Shown: in pieces, positions 8,862 through 15,722 of the stretch
How positions within the stretch are numbered: position 1 is the stretch's first letter
Layout: each line of letters starts with the position of its first letter
Origin: JAAYLC01 sp035654795
GTDB lineage: Bacteria; Bacteroidota; Bacteroidia; Flavobacteriales; Flavobacteriaceae
NCBI GenBank assembly: GCA_035654795.1
Contig: DASRWC010000005.1
Location: 1-20,166 of the forward strand
Reading direction: 5' to 3'
DNA: 20,166 bases
Notes under the pieces: model-generated
What the model was told of the DNA's origin: nothing
What the model saw: the letters and a program-made list of their open reading frames with translations, nothing else
Databases searched by the model: none
Translations under genes and position numbers: made by a program

Positions 8862-9278
8862 TCAGTTGATATAACTCCGCAGCAACTCAATCTGTTCTTT
8901 TTGATAACGAAGGATGGTTTTTTTGGATAAATATCGTTGCAAAGTCTCGTTGAGGGATTCTTTGTCCATCGGTTTTAGGAGGTAATCGAATGCGCTGTAT
9001 TTGAATGCCTGAATGGCGAAATTGTCATAGGCGGTTGTAAAAATCACATCGAAAGAAGGTTCGGGAAAATAATTAAAGAGTGAGAATCCATTTTCTTCGG
9101 GCATTTGAATATCCAGAAAAACGAGATTCACTTCTTGTTCCGAGAGAATCAGTCGTGCATCTCGAATGGAGGGAGCTGTCGCGATCACTTCCAAAATATC
9201 TGAGAAATATCTTTCCAGAAGTGTTTTCAGGAGGGCATTGGCATGCGGTTCGTCATCAATAAGTAAAGCTTTAATCAT
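8862..9278 (-). CDS. receiver-domain fragment of the LytTR regulator
   Basis: This is the translated part before the TGA: 138 residues forming a complete CheY-like receiver. The acidic pocket is Asp8-Asp9, the phospho-acceptor Asp56 (FLDIQMP), the switch Thr81/82 and the conserved Lys102 (LLKPMD). A linker helix follows to residue 138 (LLRSYIN). If only this piece is made, it could accept phosphate from the neighbouring kinase but could not bind DNA, and might act as a phosphate sink. A TAAATTTG -7-like element lies on the minus strand at 9306-9313, about 28 bases before the ATG. Confidence 0.75.
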   Translation of the reverse strand: MIKALLIDDEPHANALLKTLLERYFSDILEVIATAPSIRDARLILSEQEVNLVFLDIQMPEENGFSLFNYFPEPSFDVIFTTAYDNFAIQAFKYSAFDYLLKPMDKESLNETLQRYLSKKTILRYQKEQIELLRSYIN

Positions 9279-9305
9279 AGTGCGGAAGCGTGAAGTTGGT
9301 TAACA

Positions 9306-9313
9306 CAAATTTA
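9306..9313 (-). promoter_or_regulatory. candidate -7 element for the LytTR regulator/kinase operon
   Basis: The minus strand reads TAAATTTG, an exact fit to TAnnTTTG, about 28 bases before the regulator ATG. I see no clear -33 TTTG at the usual distance. Confidence 0.3.
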
Positions 9314-9334
9314 TGAAAAGTATTTCATGGGCTA

Positions 9335-9350
9335 TTACGGGAAACCGTAA
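9335..9350. promoter_or_regulatory. palindrome TTACGG-GAAA-CCGTAA, operator candidate
   Basis: This is a perfect six-base inverted repeat with a four-base spacer in the divergent spacer, 57 bases before the regulator start. It closely resembles the second palindrome at 9408-9424 and lies just upstream of the candidate -7 element of the regulator operon. Confidence 0.4.
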
Positions 9351-9407
9351 ACAACAAAGAGTTTTTAACAATAAAGATTTCCAAAAGATCTGAGATTTTA
9401 GTGAAAA

Positions 9408-9424
9408 TTAGGGTTATCCCCTAA
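9408..9424. promoter_or_regulatory. palindrome TTAGGG-N5-CCCTAA, operator candidate
   Basis: This is a six-base inverted repeat with a five-base spacer, about 62 bases before the CsgG-like start. A further half-site, CCCTAA, occurs at 9466-9471. With the palindrome at 9335-9350 it fits a shared pattern TTA(C/G)GG-N4-5-CC(G/C)TAA. Confidence 0.4.
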
Positions 9425-9486
9425 ATCGGGCCTCTTCCTTCTTTGGAGATTTGTCTCAGAATTTTAACCCTAAACTCATATTTGAA

Positions 9487-10383
9487 ATGAAGAACAGAAT
9501 TACACTATTATTTTTTTTGACCTCAGTTTTTCTACTGCAGGCTCAGACAAAGACTACAGTTGCTTTTCTTACAATGTCCTATGATGAGGAAACAATAGGT
9601 AGAGCCGAAGCTAGAATGGTTCAGGAAACGGTGACAAATGCATTTGTTTCATCTAAAAAATTCACTGTTGTGGATCGGCAAAAACTGGAAGAACTTGAAA
9701 AAGAAAAAAACCTTCAGAGATCAGAATCTTTTATGGATAGTCAGAATTCGTTTACAGACGGTCTAAGTAAAGGAGCGAATTATCTGGTGGATGGTAGTAT
9801 TATGGATGTGAATTATTCTGAAGGAAAAGGCGGTTGGACAGCCAACGTGACCATCCAACTGAGAATGCTAGATGTTTCTACCGGAGAAATTATGTCAACC
9901 GGTATTGTAAGCTCACAATTTGAAGAGGATAGTCCCGTGATTAAAAAAGCCATGAAGTCTCTTTATTCCAAAGATGAATTAAAAGCTATTGATGCTAAAA
10001 ATGCACTTCTTCAGGCGGCCAAGGAACATAAGAAAGATGCCTTTTCCACAGCATTAATGCGATTGTCAGAGAACACAAAAAGATTTACGGGCACAATTCT
10101 ACCTATTCAAGCGGAAGTCGTTAGTTGGGATAACAAGAAGAACGAAATCGTTCTTGCTGCCGGAAGCCACGCAGGGGTACAAGTCGGTCAGCTAGTGGAT
10201 GTTGTTAAAATTTCAGAAGTCAGTATAGGAAACGATACTGTTGTCAGAAATGAAGTAGTTGGCACTGCCTGGATAGTGCGTGTAGATGATCAAAACTTTT
10301 CAGTTGCCAGCATCATTGATAATCAGAAGGAAATAAACAAAGCATCTAAAGCCAATGAGCGAATTGGTATGATCATCAGATAA
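9487..10383 (+). CDS. CsgG-family periplasmic protein (envelope operon gene 1)
   Basis: 298 residues from the ATG at 9487. An earlier TTG at 9451 would place 12 residues before an obvious signal peptide and is rejected. The signal peptide is about residues 1-20 (LLFFLTSVFLLQAQ). A CsgG-like domain follows, with the family pattern VAFLTMSY, VVDRQKLEELEKEKNLQ, GLSKGANYLVDGSI and LRMLDVSTGEIMSTG. The C-terminal part from about residue 205 is beta-rich and resembles the FlgT C-terminal or SH3-like type (AAGSHAGVQVGQLVDVV). CsgG itself is a lipidated outer-membrane pore. This protein has no lipobox and no cysteine, so it is probably soluble in the periplasm or membrane-associated through partners. 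It is the first gene of a four-gene envelope operon. Confidence 0.88.
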   Translation: MKNRITLLFFLTSVFLLQAQTKTTVAFLTMSYDEETIGRAEARMVQETVTNAFVSSKKFTVVDRQKLEELEKEKNLQRSESFMDSQNSFTDGLSKGANYLVDGSIMDVNYSEGKGGWTANVTIQLRMLDVSTGEIMSTGIVSSQFEEDSPVIKKAMKSLYSKDELKAIDAKNALLQAAKEHKKDAFSTALMRLSENTKRFTGTILPIQAEVVSWDNKKNEIVLAAGSHAGVQVGQLVDVVKISEVSIGNDTVVRNEVVGTAWIVRVDDQNFSVASIIDNQKEINKASKANERIGMIIR

Positions 10384-10409
10384 AAAAATAACCTCTAAAA
10401 ACTTAAATC

Positions 10410-10907
10410 ATGAAAAAAATTCATCAACTAACCATTGTATTGATTGCGCTGACTTTCGTAGTTGGATGTAAATCACCGGCTCCATCTGTTCAAGGGCCGA
10501 CCCTTAAAAAGAATCCGTATTCCACTTCTGAGTTTCTTTCTCACGACACACAAGGAATCATTACTCTGAGAGGTGTGAGTGATGAGCTTTCAGGCAGAGC
10601 TGAAGCAGTTGAAGGAGCACATAAGAAAGCCATTCAACATTTGTTTTACATGGGATTTCCCGGAACTGATTTTAAAAATCCAATTATAAGAAAAGGTCAA
10701 CAAGTTGAAACGGAGCATAAAGCTTTCTTTGACGAATTCTGGAAGGGCGGATACAAGCAATATATCACAAATAATGAAGAAGAATTCTATGCCTGCTCAA
10801 CAAGTGCAGCGAGATGTGTAGTGGGTGTGGTAACCTTTAAATTGAACTATAATATTCTTAGAAGAGACTTAGAGAGAAATAAAGTGTTAAATAAAATAGG
10901 ATTCTAG
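10410..10907 (+). CDS. lipoprotein of unknown function (envelope operon gene 2)
   Basis: 165 residues with a clear lipoprotein signal: MKKIHQLTIVLIALTFVVGC, lipid-attachment Cys20. The residue after the Cys is Lys, so outer-membrane sorting is likely. The mature part contains GIITLRGVSDELSGRAEAVEGAHK, a surface reminiscent of small envelope lipoproteins that work beside CsgG-like proteins, but I cannot place it in a named family. Two further cysteines, 129 and 136, could form a disulfide. It starts 26 bases after the CsgG-like gene and ends two bases before the DUF6175-like gene. A role in one envelope complex with its neighbours is inferred from the operon. Confidence 0.85.
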   Translation: MKKIHQLTIVLIALTFVVGCKSPAPSVQGPTLKKNPYSTSEFLSHDTQGIITLRGVSDELSGRAEAVEGAHKKAIQHLFYMGFPGTDFKNPIIRKGQQVETEHKAFFDEFWKGGYKQYITNNEEEFYACSTSAARCVVGVVTFKLNYNILRRDLERNKVLNKIGF

Positions 10908-10909
10908 AA

Positions 10910-11812
10910 ATGAAAAGAGAATACATACGAAATGTAGGTCTGCTTGTACTTTGTTTCATCTTCGCATCTTCATCTTTTGCACAAATTGCATCAACGCGAA
11001 GTACAGAAGTGGAAAGAGCAGCCGCTAAGATTATGGTTGTACCTTACAACAAGACGGATGAAGATATTAGAACAGTCTTAGAAGAAAATCCATACATACG
11101 CTCGGCAGTGGCAAAAGTGAAGGAATCTTTTGATCAAAGAGGATGGTCCACGATTGATTTTGTGGCTAATCTAAAAGCTGCGGAATCCAATTCTGCCTTT
11201 ACAATGGACAGGCAAAGCAATTTTAAATCAGATTTGATAACCGGTTCGGGAGCGGATATTTATGTTCAGGTAGATACACACGTCTCAACAGATGAATCCG
11301 GAACATCAATTAACTTGATTCTGACGGCCTTTGAAAGTCATACCGGTGCTAGTTTCTCTAATAAAACAGGAAACAGTGGAAGATTCAGAACTAATGATTA
11401 TGAAAAACTAATCGATAGGGCATTTGAACAAATCAGTGAGGAATTTCTGAACACATTGATGGTAAAAACAGATGAAATCAGGGAGATTGGAAGGGCTATC
11501 ATCGTTCATTTTAATTTGGATCAGGATGCCGAGATCGATTTTGATTCTGAAGTTGGAAACGGAGAATTTCTGAATGAGGCTATTGAAGATTGGATTTCTT
11601 TAAATGCTTATCAGGGAAGAGCAAATCTTGCCGGGATTGTAGAAAACAAAATGTTGTTTGACGAAGTGAGAATTCCATTATTTGATCAAGAATCCGGAAG
11701 ACCCTATAACCCAAACCGTTTCGCCAATGAGATCATTCGATTTTTAAAAGGAATGAATGTCACAGCCACCAGAAATGTAAAAGGACAAAACTTATTTATA
11801 ACTATAAAATAA
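10910..11812 (+). CDS. DUF6175-like exported protein (envelope operon gene 3)
   Basis: 300 residues with a signal peptide (cleavage probably after SSSFA, about residue 24). The mature part begins with a KIMVVPYN strand and contains NPYIRSAVAKVKESFDQRGW, DFVANLKAAESNSAF and GSGADIYVQVD. This pattern recalls the Bacteroidota family DUF6175 as I remember it; its function is unknown. The alternation of strands and helices is CsgG/LpoB-like in style. It begins two bases after the lipoprotein stop and ends five bases before the next gene. The protein is probably periplasmic. Confidence 0.8.
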   Translation: MKREYIRNVGLLVLCFIFASSSFAQIASTRSTEVERAAAKIMVVPYNKTDEDIRTVLEENPYIRSAVAKVKESFDQRGWSTIDFVANLKAAESNSAFTMDRQSNFKSDLITGSGADIYVQVDTHVSTDESGTSINLILTAFESHTGASFSNKTGNSGRFRTNDYEKLIDRAFEQISEEFLNTLMVKTDEIREIGRAIIVHFNLDQDAEIDFDSEVGNGEFLNEAIEDWISLNAYQGRANLAGIVENKMLFDEVRIPLFDQESGRPYNPNRFANEIIRFLKGMNVTATRNVKGQNLFITIK

Positions 11813-11817
11813 GCTGT

Positions 11818-12714
11818 ATGCGTTATTGGAAAATAACCTTTGTTGTCGCTGCTCTTTATCAGATACTTGCTATGGGACAGGAATCGATCTCCTTTAGATT
11901 TGAAGTTCCGAAGCATGTTGAGGGTGAAATTTCATCCGAAAATTACCGACAGATAGAACAGAAAATAAAGAACAATTATAAAGGAAAGAATGTTTTTTCC
12001 ACCCAGACTCCCTTTTCAGTTGTTCCAAATATTCAGTTAATAGATGTAAAGACATCCGGAGAAGCTCATATGGTGAAGGTGGTTAAAGTGAATCTCAGCT
12101 TGACTATCCAAGAAATGGATAATGAAATTCAATTTAATCGGTTTTCAGCCACATTTTTGGGAACTGCCGATGATGTGCCACAAGCCATAACCAAGGCGCT
12201 GAATCAGTTAAAGGCTTCAGATCCTAAATTGAAATCTTTTTTTACTGAAGGAGAGAAGAATATCAGAGCCTTCTATCAAACCAATTGTAATAAAATAATT
12301 AAATCGGCTGCACTCAACATTGAGCGAAAACAATATAACAAAGCCTTTGCGCTCTTGAAATATGTGCCGGAGGAATTGGGGTGTTATCCTGAGGTGGAGA
12401 AGTTGATGACTAGAATCTATACAAGCACGAAAGAAATAAACTGTTCAGAAATGCTGCACAAGGCAAAGATGGCGCATGCGCGACAGGATTTTTCAGAAGC
12501 TCTCGAATTTCTGAATGTTATTGATCCCAATGCAAAATGTTATCCGGAAGCTTCAAAGTTGCTGGCTGAAGTTGGCGCTTCAATCAATAAAGAGGTTAAG
12601 GATAAACAGGCAATGGCACGTCTAGAATTTGAAAAGAAATCAGATTTGGAAAAGGTGAAAATATTGGCTCATAAAGCCGATTACCTCCAGATTCCAGAGA
12701 CAATAGGAGAATAA
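11818..12714 (+). CDS. exported protein with two Cys-framed 52-residue helical repeats (envelope operon gene 4)
   Basis: 298 residues; signal peptide about 1-20 (FVVAALYQILAMG). A beta-rich N-terminal domain covers about 22-140. Two TPR/SEL1-like helical repeats follow, beginning NCNKII (Cys157) and NCSEML (Cys209). Each carries a second cysteine in a CYPE motif (Cys189, Cys241). The four cysteines repeat with an exact period of 52 residues, which points to one disulfide per repeat in the periplasm. The C-terminal 45 residues are charged and helical. It is the last gene of the envelope operon. I do not recognise the family. Confidence 0.8.
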   Translation: MRYWKITFVVAALYQILAMGQESISFRFEVPKHVEGEISSENYRQIEQKIKNNYKGKNVFSTQTPFSVVPNIQLIDVKTSGEAHMVKVVKVNLSLTIQEMDNEIQFNRFSATFLGTADDVPQAITKALNQLKASDPKLKSFFTEGEKNIRAFYQTNCNKIIKSAALNIERKQYNKAFALLKYVPEELGCYPEVEKLMTRIYTSTKEINCSEMLHKAKMAHARQDFSEALEFLNVIDPNAKCYPEASKLLAEVGASINKEVKDKQAMARLEFEKKSDLEKVKILAHKADYLQIPETIGE

Positions 12715-12790
12715 TTAGCTCAAGGCAGTGCTAAAATTTAAACTGTATTCCAAACGAAATACATTCTGTTTAGGGGGTTTTAACGGTCTA

Positions 12791-12816
12791 AAGAACAATT
12801 TTTAAAGATTGTTCTT
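12791..12816 (+). other. AT-rich hairpin AAGAACAAT / ATTGTTCTT
   Basis: A perfect nine-base-pair stem with an eight-base loop lies 76 bases after the envelope operon. No T run follows on either strand, so it is not a standard terminator by itself. It may stabilise the 3' end of the mRNA. Confidence 0.4.
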
Positions 12817-12853
12817 CTTGACAAAGAATGTAAAGTAAAGGGAGTACAGCTAT

Positions 12854-12894
12854 CTATCAGTCCGGCTGATCCGGGGAAATCAGCCGGCTGATAG
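12854..12894 (+). terminator. strong hairpin terminator after the envelope operon
   Basis: Arms 12854-12870 and 12879-12894 form 16 base pairs with one bulged T at 12861 and an eight-base loop, followed by GTAATTTTATT. This fits an intrinsic terminator for the plus-strand operon. The two arms each contain a copy of the 14-base palindrome ATCAGCCGGCTGAT (the left copy with one extra T), so a second, protein-binding role is possible. Confidence 0.6.
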
Positions 12895-13075
12895 GTAATT
12901 TTATTCAGGATAGATACTCTGCAAAAATATCAATGTTGTTAACCAAATATAGGGATGGTATTTATCCGGAAAGAATTATAAAATTAAGGAAAGATAACCT
13001 GACTTTAAAGAATAAAATGTTCTCCATATCTTTAAAATTTTTTCAATTAAAGATGTTTTATAAAAAACTTTCAAA

Positions 13076-15073
13076 ATGAAAGGTCTTAAAGAATTTTTAG
13101 CAGCAATTACAATTTCGTTGGTTATAGTTAATTGTAGCCAATCGTCGAAAGACAAACATATTGATCAAGAACTAATTTCTTATCATCACCGTCTTCCTGA
13201 AAATAGTTGGGTAAAAGATCATGAAAATTTTAGCAAACCCGAATATTGGGATACCATATACGCCCATTATAGCAGACTTTTAAAAGAAAAACAATTTGAT
13301 GAAGCGGCTCTTTATTTGATCTATTTCGGAGAAGCTAAAACCGGCACTTTTGAATCAGATTCTATTTATGTGGGAGTACTTAAAGAGTTCATTAAAAATC
13401 ATGAAAATCAATTATCGGGTGAAAATCTAACTAATATTTATTATAATCTTGGACTGGAATCGCACGCTGAAAACAATCTTAGTGAAAGCAGCACTTGGTT
13501 TAAAAAAGCAATAAATATTGCATCTCAATCTAAATCACATAAACAAATTCAAGGATTTTCAAATTTTGCTTTGGCGCAGAACTATAGCCTCCAAAGAGAT
13601 TTTGAGAATGCAGAAAAACATCTGGTAAATGCTTTAGATATTTTTGTTGAAGTTGGAGACATCAAAAATCAAGGAACGGTTTATTTATTGCTGCATAACA
13701 TTTTTATGCAAAAGTCGGCATACATAGAAGCCGAAGCAGTGCTTAACAAAGGATTAAAAATTCTAAAAGAACAAAATAGTCATTCCCTTACATATTCTGC
13801 CTATGGGTTGTTCGTACATCTGAACGTCGCTAAAGCGGATACATTAACAGCTATAAAATATATCGATACCCTCGCCATTCGCGCAGAGAGTTATCCAAAC
13901 TTTCCACTTTATCACAAAACGATTCTCAATCAACTTCTGGCGTTTAAACATATTGCCCAACGTGAAAAAAAGGAAGCTGCTGAATTTTTAAAGGCTGCAC
14001 GGGAACTTTCCGATGAAAGCAGAAGTGCCGATTTGCAAATGCGAACACTTTTCCAAGAATTAATGTTTGCTCAAATCTTTGATACACCCTTGACCAATAT
14101 AGAAGAGGTGGAAGAATTTTATAACGAGATTTCACAGGATGAAGATCCAAATCAGCAATTTTTAGTACAGTTAGGCACTGCCCTTTTTAAATATTACACG
14201 CTAAAGAACGAATTTGAAAAAGCCAATACCTATGCCAAAGCTCTACTGGCAGATAAAGACAAGGCGCTGGACGAACTGGTGGAAGGAAGACTATTTGAGC
14301 TGGAGCGTAAATTTGAAACCGAACAGAAAGAAAATAAAATCCTCCTTCAGGAAAAAAAGCTAAAATCCCAGGAAATGCTGATTTTTTCTCTGGTGGGCGG
14401 TGCCATTGTACTTCTGTTAATCTTCTTGGTACTTATTATTCTGAATAAAAATAAAAGCATCCGACGAGAAAAAGCCTTAACCGATTCTTTTACATCTCAA
14501 CTTTTAAGTAAGACAGAGGATGAACGAAAAAGAATCGCTTCAGACCTGCACGACAGTGTAAGTAACGAACTAATTAATTTAAGGCACGCGCTTGAAAACA
14601 ACAGCCAGTCTTTCAAAAATAAAATAGATTCTATTCTGGAGGAGGTGCGAAATATTAGTCGGAATTTGAGTCCTACGTTATTTGACCGTTTAGGACTTAA
14701 AGAGAGTGTGGAACAACTGGCAGAACGAGCTCAAGAACAACACAATTTTTTACTGACAGCCGATGTAACCTATAGCGGTTCACTAAATACAGCTGTGGAG
14801 CTTCAGTTATATCGGATAATCCAAGAAGCTACTACAAACATTATAAAACACGCTGATGCTATGGCAGGCAAAATAACCTTAACGGAAGATGATAAGTACA
14901 TATATGCTGAAATTAAGGATAACGGAAAAGGCTTTGAAGTGGAAAGAATGCTTGAGAAAGGGAATTGCTTTGGTTTGTTGAATATTACTGAAAGAACCAA
15001 ATACATTAATGGTACGGTGCAGTTCACTTCCGGTGCTTCGGGAACAACAGTAAAAATAACCATCCCCAAGTAA
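13076..15073 (+). CDS. TPR-containing sensor histidine kinase, NarL/DesK type (HisKA_3)
   Basis: 665 residues. The N-terminus has a hydrophobic stretch ending in Cys20 (LVIVNC). Asn at -1 is unusual for a lipobox, so this may be either a lipoprotein signal or an uncleaved anchor. TPR-like helices cover about 115-310 and 360-400, presumably periplasmic. A coiled coil leads into one membrane segment at about 435-457. The HisKA_3 dimerisation motif follows (ERKRIASDLHDSVSNELI, phospho-acceptor His492), then an HATPase domain with N box at about 583-592 (QEATTNIIKHA), DNGKG at 615-619 and GLLNITER at 633-640. The regulator ATG begins 11 bases after the stop. The signal is unknown. Confidence 0.93.
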   Translation: MKGLKEFLAAITISLVIVNCSQSSKDKHIDQELISYHHRLPENSWVKDHENFSKPEYWDTIYAHYSRLLKEKQFDEAALYLIYFGEAKTGTFESDSIYVGVLKEFIKNHENQLSGENLTNIYYNLGLESHAENNLSESSTWFKKAINIASQSKSHKQIQGFSNFALAQNYSLQRDFENAEKHLVNALDIFVEVGDIKNQGTVYLLLHNIFMQKSAYIEAEAVLNKGLKILKEQNSHSLTYSAYGLFVHLNVAKADTLTAIKYIDTLAIRAESYPNFPLYHKTILNQLLAFKHIAQREKKEAAEFLKAARELSDESRSADLQMRTLFQELMFAQIFDTPLTNIEEVEEFYNEISQDEDPNQQFLVQLGTALFKYYTLKNEFEKANTYAKALLADKDKALDELVEGRLFELERKFETEQKENKILLQEKKLKSQEMLIFSLVGGAIVLLLIFLVLIILNKNKSIRREKALTDSFTSQLLSKTEDERKRIASDLHDSVSNELINLRHALENNSQSFKNKIDSILEEVRNISRNLSPTLFDRLGLKESVEQLAERAQEQHNFLLTADVTYSGSLNTAVELQLYRIIQEATTNIIKHADAMAGKITLTEDDKYIYAEIKDNGKGFEVERMLEKGNCFGLLNITERTKYINGTVQFTSGASGTTVKITIPK

Positions 15074-15084
15074 AAATATTGACT

Positions 15085-15711
15085 ATGCACTTTGTCATTG
15101 CAGATGATCATCCGCTCTCCCTTCTAGGAACTCAAGTTTTGCTTGAAGGTATGGGTCAAGTGGTATTAGAAAGCCACAAGAATGGGGAGAATGCCTGGAA
15201 GGCAATCAAAAGACTGAAACCTGATTTTGTGGTTTTAGATATCAGTATGCCCGGAATGGATGGTCTCGAAATTGCGGAAAATATTAGATTACATCAGCTC
15301 AAAACAAGGATTATTCTGTTGACCTCGCATAAGGAGAAAAGTATTTTCTTAAAAGCCGAAGAGTTAAAAATTAATGCTTATCTGCTTAAGCAATTCGCTT
15401 TGGAAGAGTTGAGGTCGTGTATTGAATACTTGTTTGATCACGATGTGTATTACAGCCCTAAAATTCGATTCGAACTCGAAACTGATAGAGATTATCTTAA
15501 AGCCGAAGCCATGGATAAACTAAGTTTATCTGAGAAAAAGGTTTTCGAATTAATCGTTCAGCAAAAAACCACCAAAGAAATAGCTGAAATGCTGTTTCTT
15601 TCTGAAAAGACCATAGAAGCCCACCGCGCCGGCATCATAAGAAAATTAGGAATTGAATCTGATAAAAATGCACTGCTGAAATTTGCCGCACAATTTTATA
15701 ATCCGGAATAA
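15085..15711 (+). CDS. NarL/LuxR-family response regulator
   Basis: 208 residues from the ATG at 15085; a TTG at 15079 would add only two residues and is less likely. The receiver has Asp7-Asp8, phospho-acceptor Asp52 (VLDISMPGMDG), Thr80 and Lys102. A LuxR-type helix-turn-helix covers about 145-205 (LSLSEKKVFELI, TTKEIAEMLFLSEKTIEAH). It is the expected partner of the TPR kinase just upstream and would act on DNA in the cytoplasm. Targets cannot be read from the sequence; the neighbouring envelope operon is a reasonable guess. The gene converges on pdeM with only six bases between stop codons. Confidence 0.94.
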   Translation: MHFVIADDHPLSLLGTQVLLEGMGQVVLESHKNGENAWKAIKRLKPDFVVLDISMPGMDGLEIAENIRLHQLKTRIILLTSHKEKSIFLKAEELKINAYLLKQFALEELRSCIEYLFDHDVYYSPKIRFELETDRDYLKAEAMDKLSLSEKKVFELIVQQKTTKEIAEMLFLSEKTIEAHRAGIIRKLGIESDKNALLKFAAQFYNPE

Positions 15712-15722
15712 GAAGCCTTATT
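15707..15722. terminator. small hairpin between convergent regulator and pdeM stops
   Basis: AATAAG and CTTATT form a six-base-pair stem with a four-base loop, overlapping both stop codons, with TTATC after it on the plus strand. It is GC-poor and weak, so at most a marginal bidirectional terminator. Confidence 0.25.

Larger units (their letters stand above)
8526..9278 (-). pseudogene. LytTR response regulator interrupted by an in-frame TGA
   Basis: One continuous frame of 250 sense positions encodes a receiver domain and a LytTR DNA-binding domain, the standard partner of the kinase next door. It is broken only at codon 139 by TGA (plus-strand TCA at 8862-8864). Receiver and LytTR parts are in the same frame (54 bases = 18 codons from the stop to the next ATG), so this is a nonsense codon, not a frameshift. 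The linker after the stop continues as TEEGNKRVFFNTTSGIE into the LytTR domain. Possibilities are a single-base loss-of-function mutation (for example CGA, TCA or TGG to TGA), readthrough, a split gene with re-initiation, or a sequencing error. Everything else in the frame looks intact. Confidence 0.8.
12715..13075. other. 361-base intergenic region between envelope operon and TPR kinase
   Basis: I see no gene here. It contains a 9-base-pair hairpin (12791-12816), a 16-base-pair GC-rich hairpin (12854-12894), and about 180 bases of AT-rich sequence leading to the kinase start. No clear TAnnTTTG element stands out; TATCTTTA around 13028 is a one-mismatch candidate. Confidence 0.6.

Noticed and set aside
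8811..8864. Frameshift between the receiver and LytTR parts
   Set aside because: The distance from the stop to the next LytTR ATG is a multiple of three and the linker reads through in the same frame, so only a nonsense codon is needed.
8862..8864. Genome-wide recoding of TGA as a sense codon
   Set aside because: No other long gene here contains an in-frame TGA, and tex itself ends in TGA at its expected C-terminus. A selenocysteine role is unlikely in a response regulator linker.
9451..9486. TTG start for the CsgG-like gene
   Set aside because: It would place 12 hydrophilic residues before a clear signal peptide; the ATG at 9487 gives a normal one.
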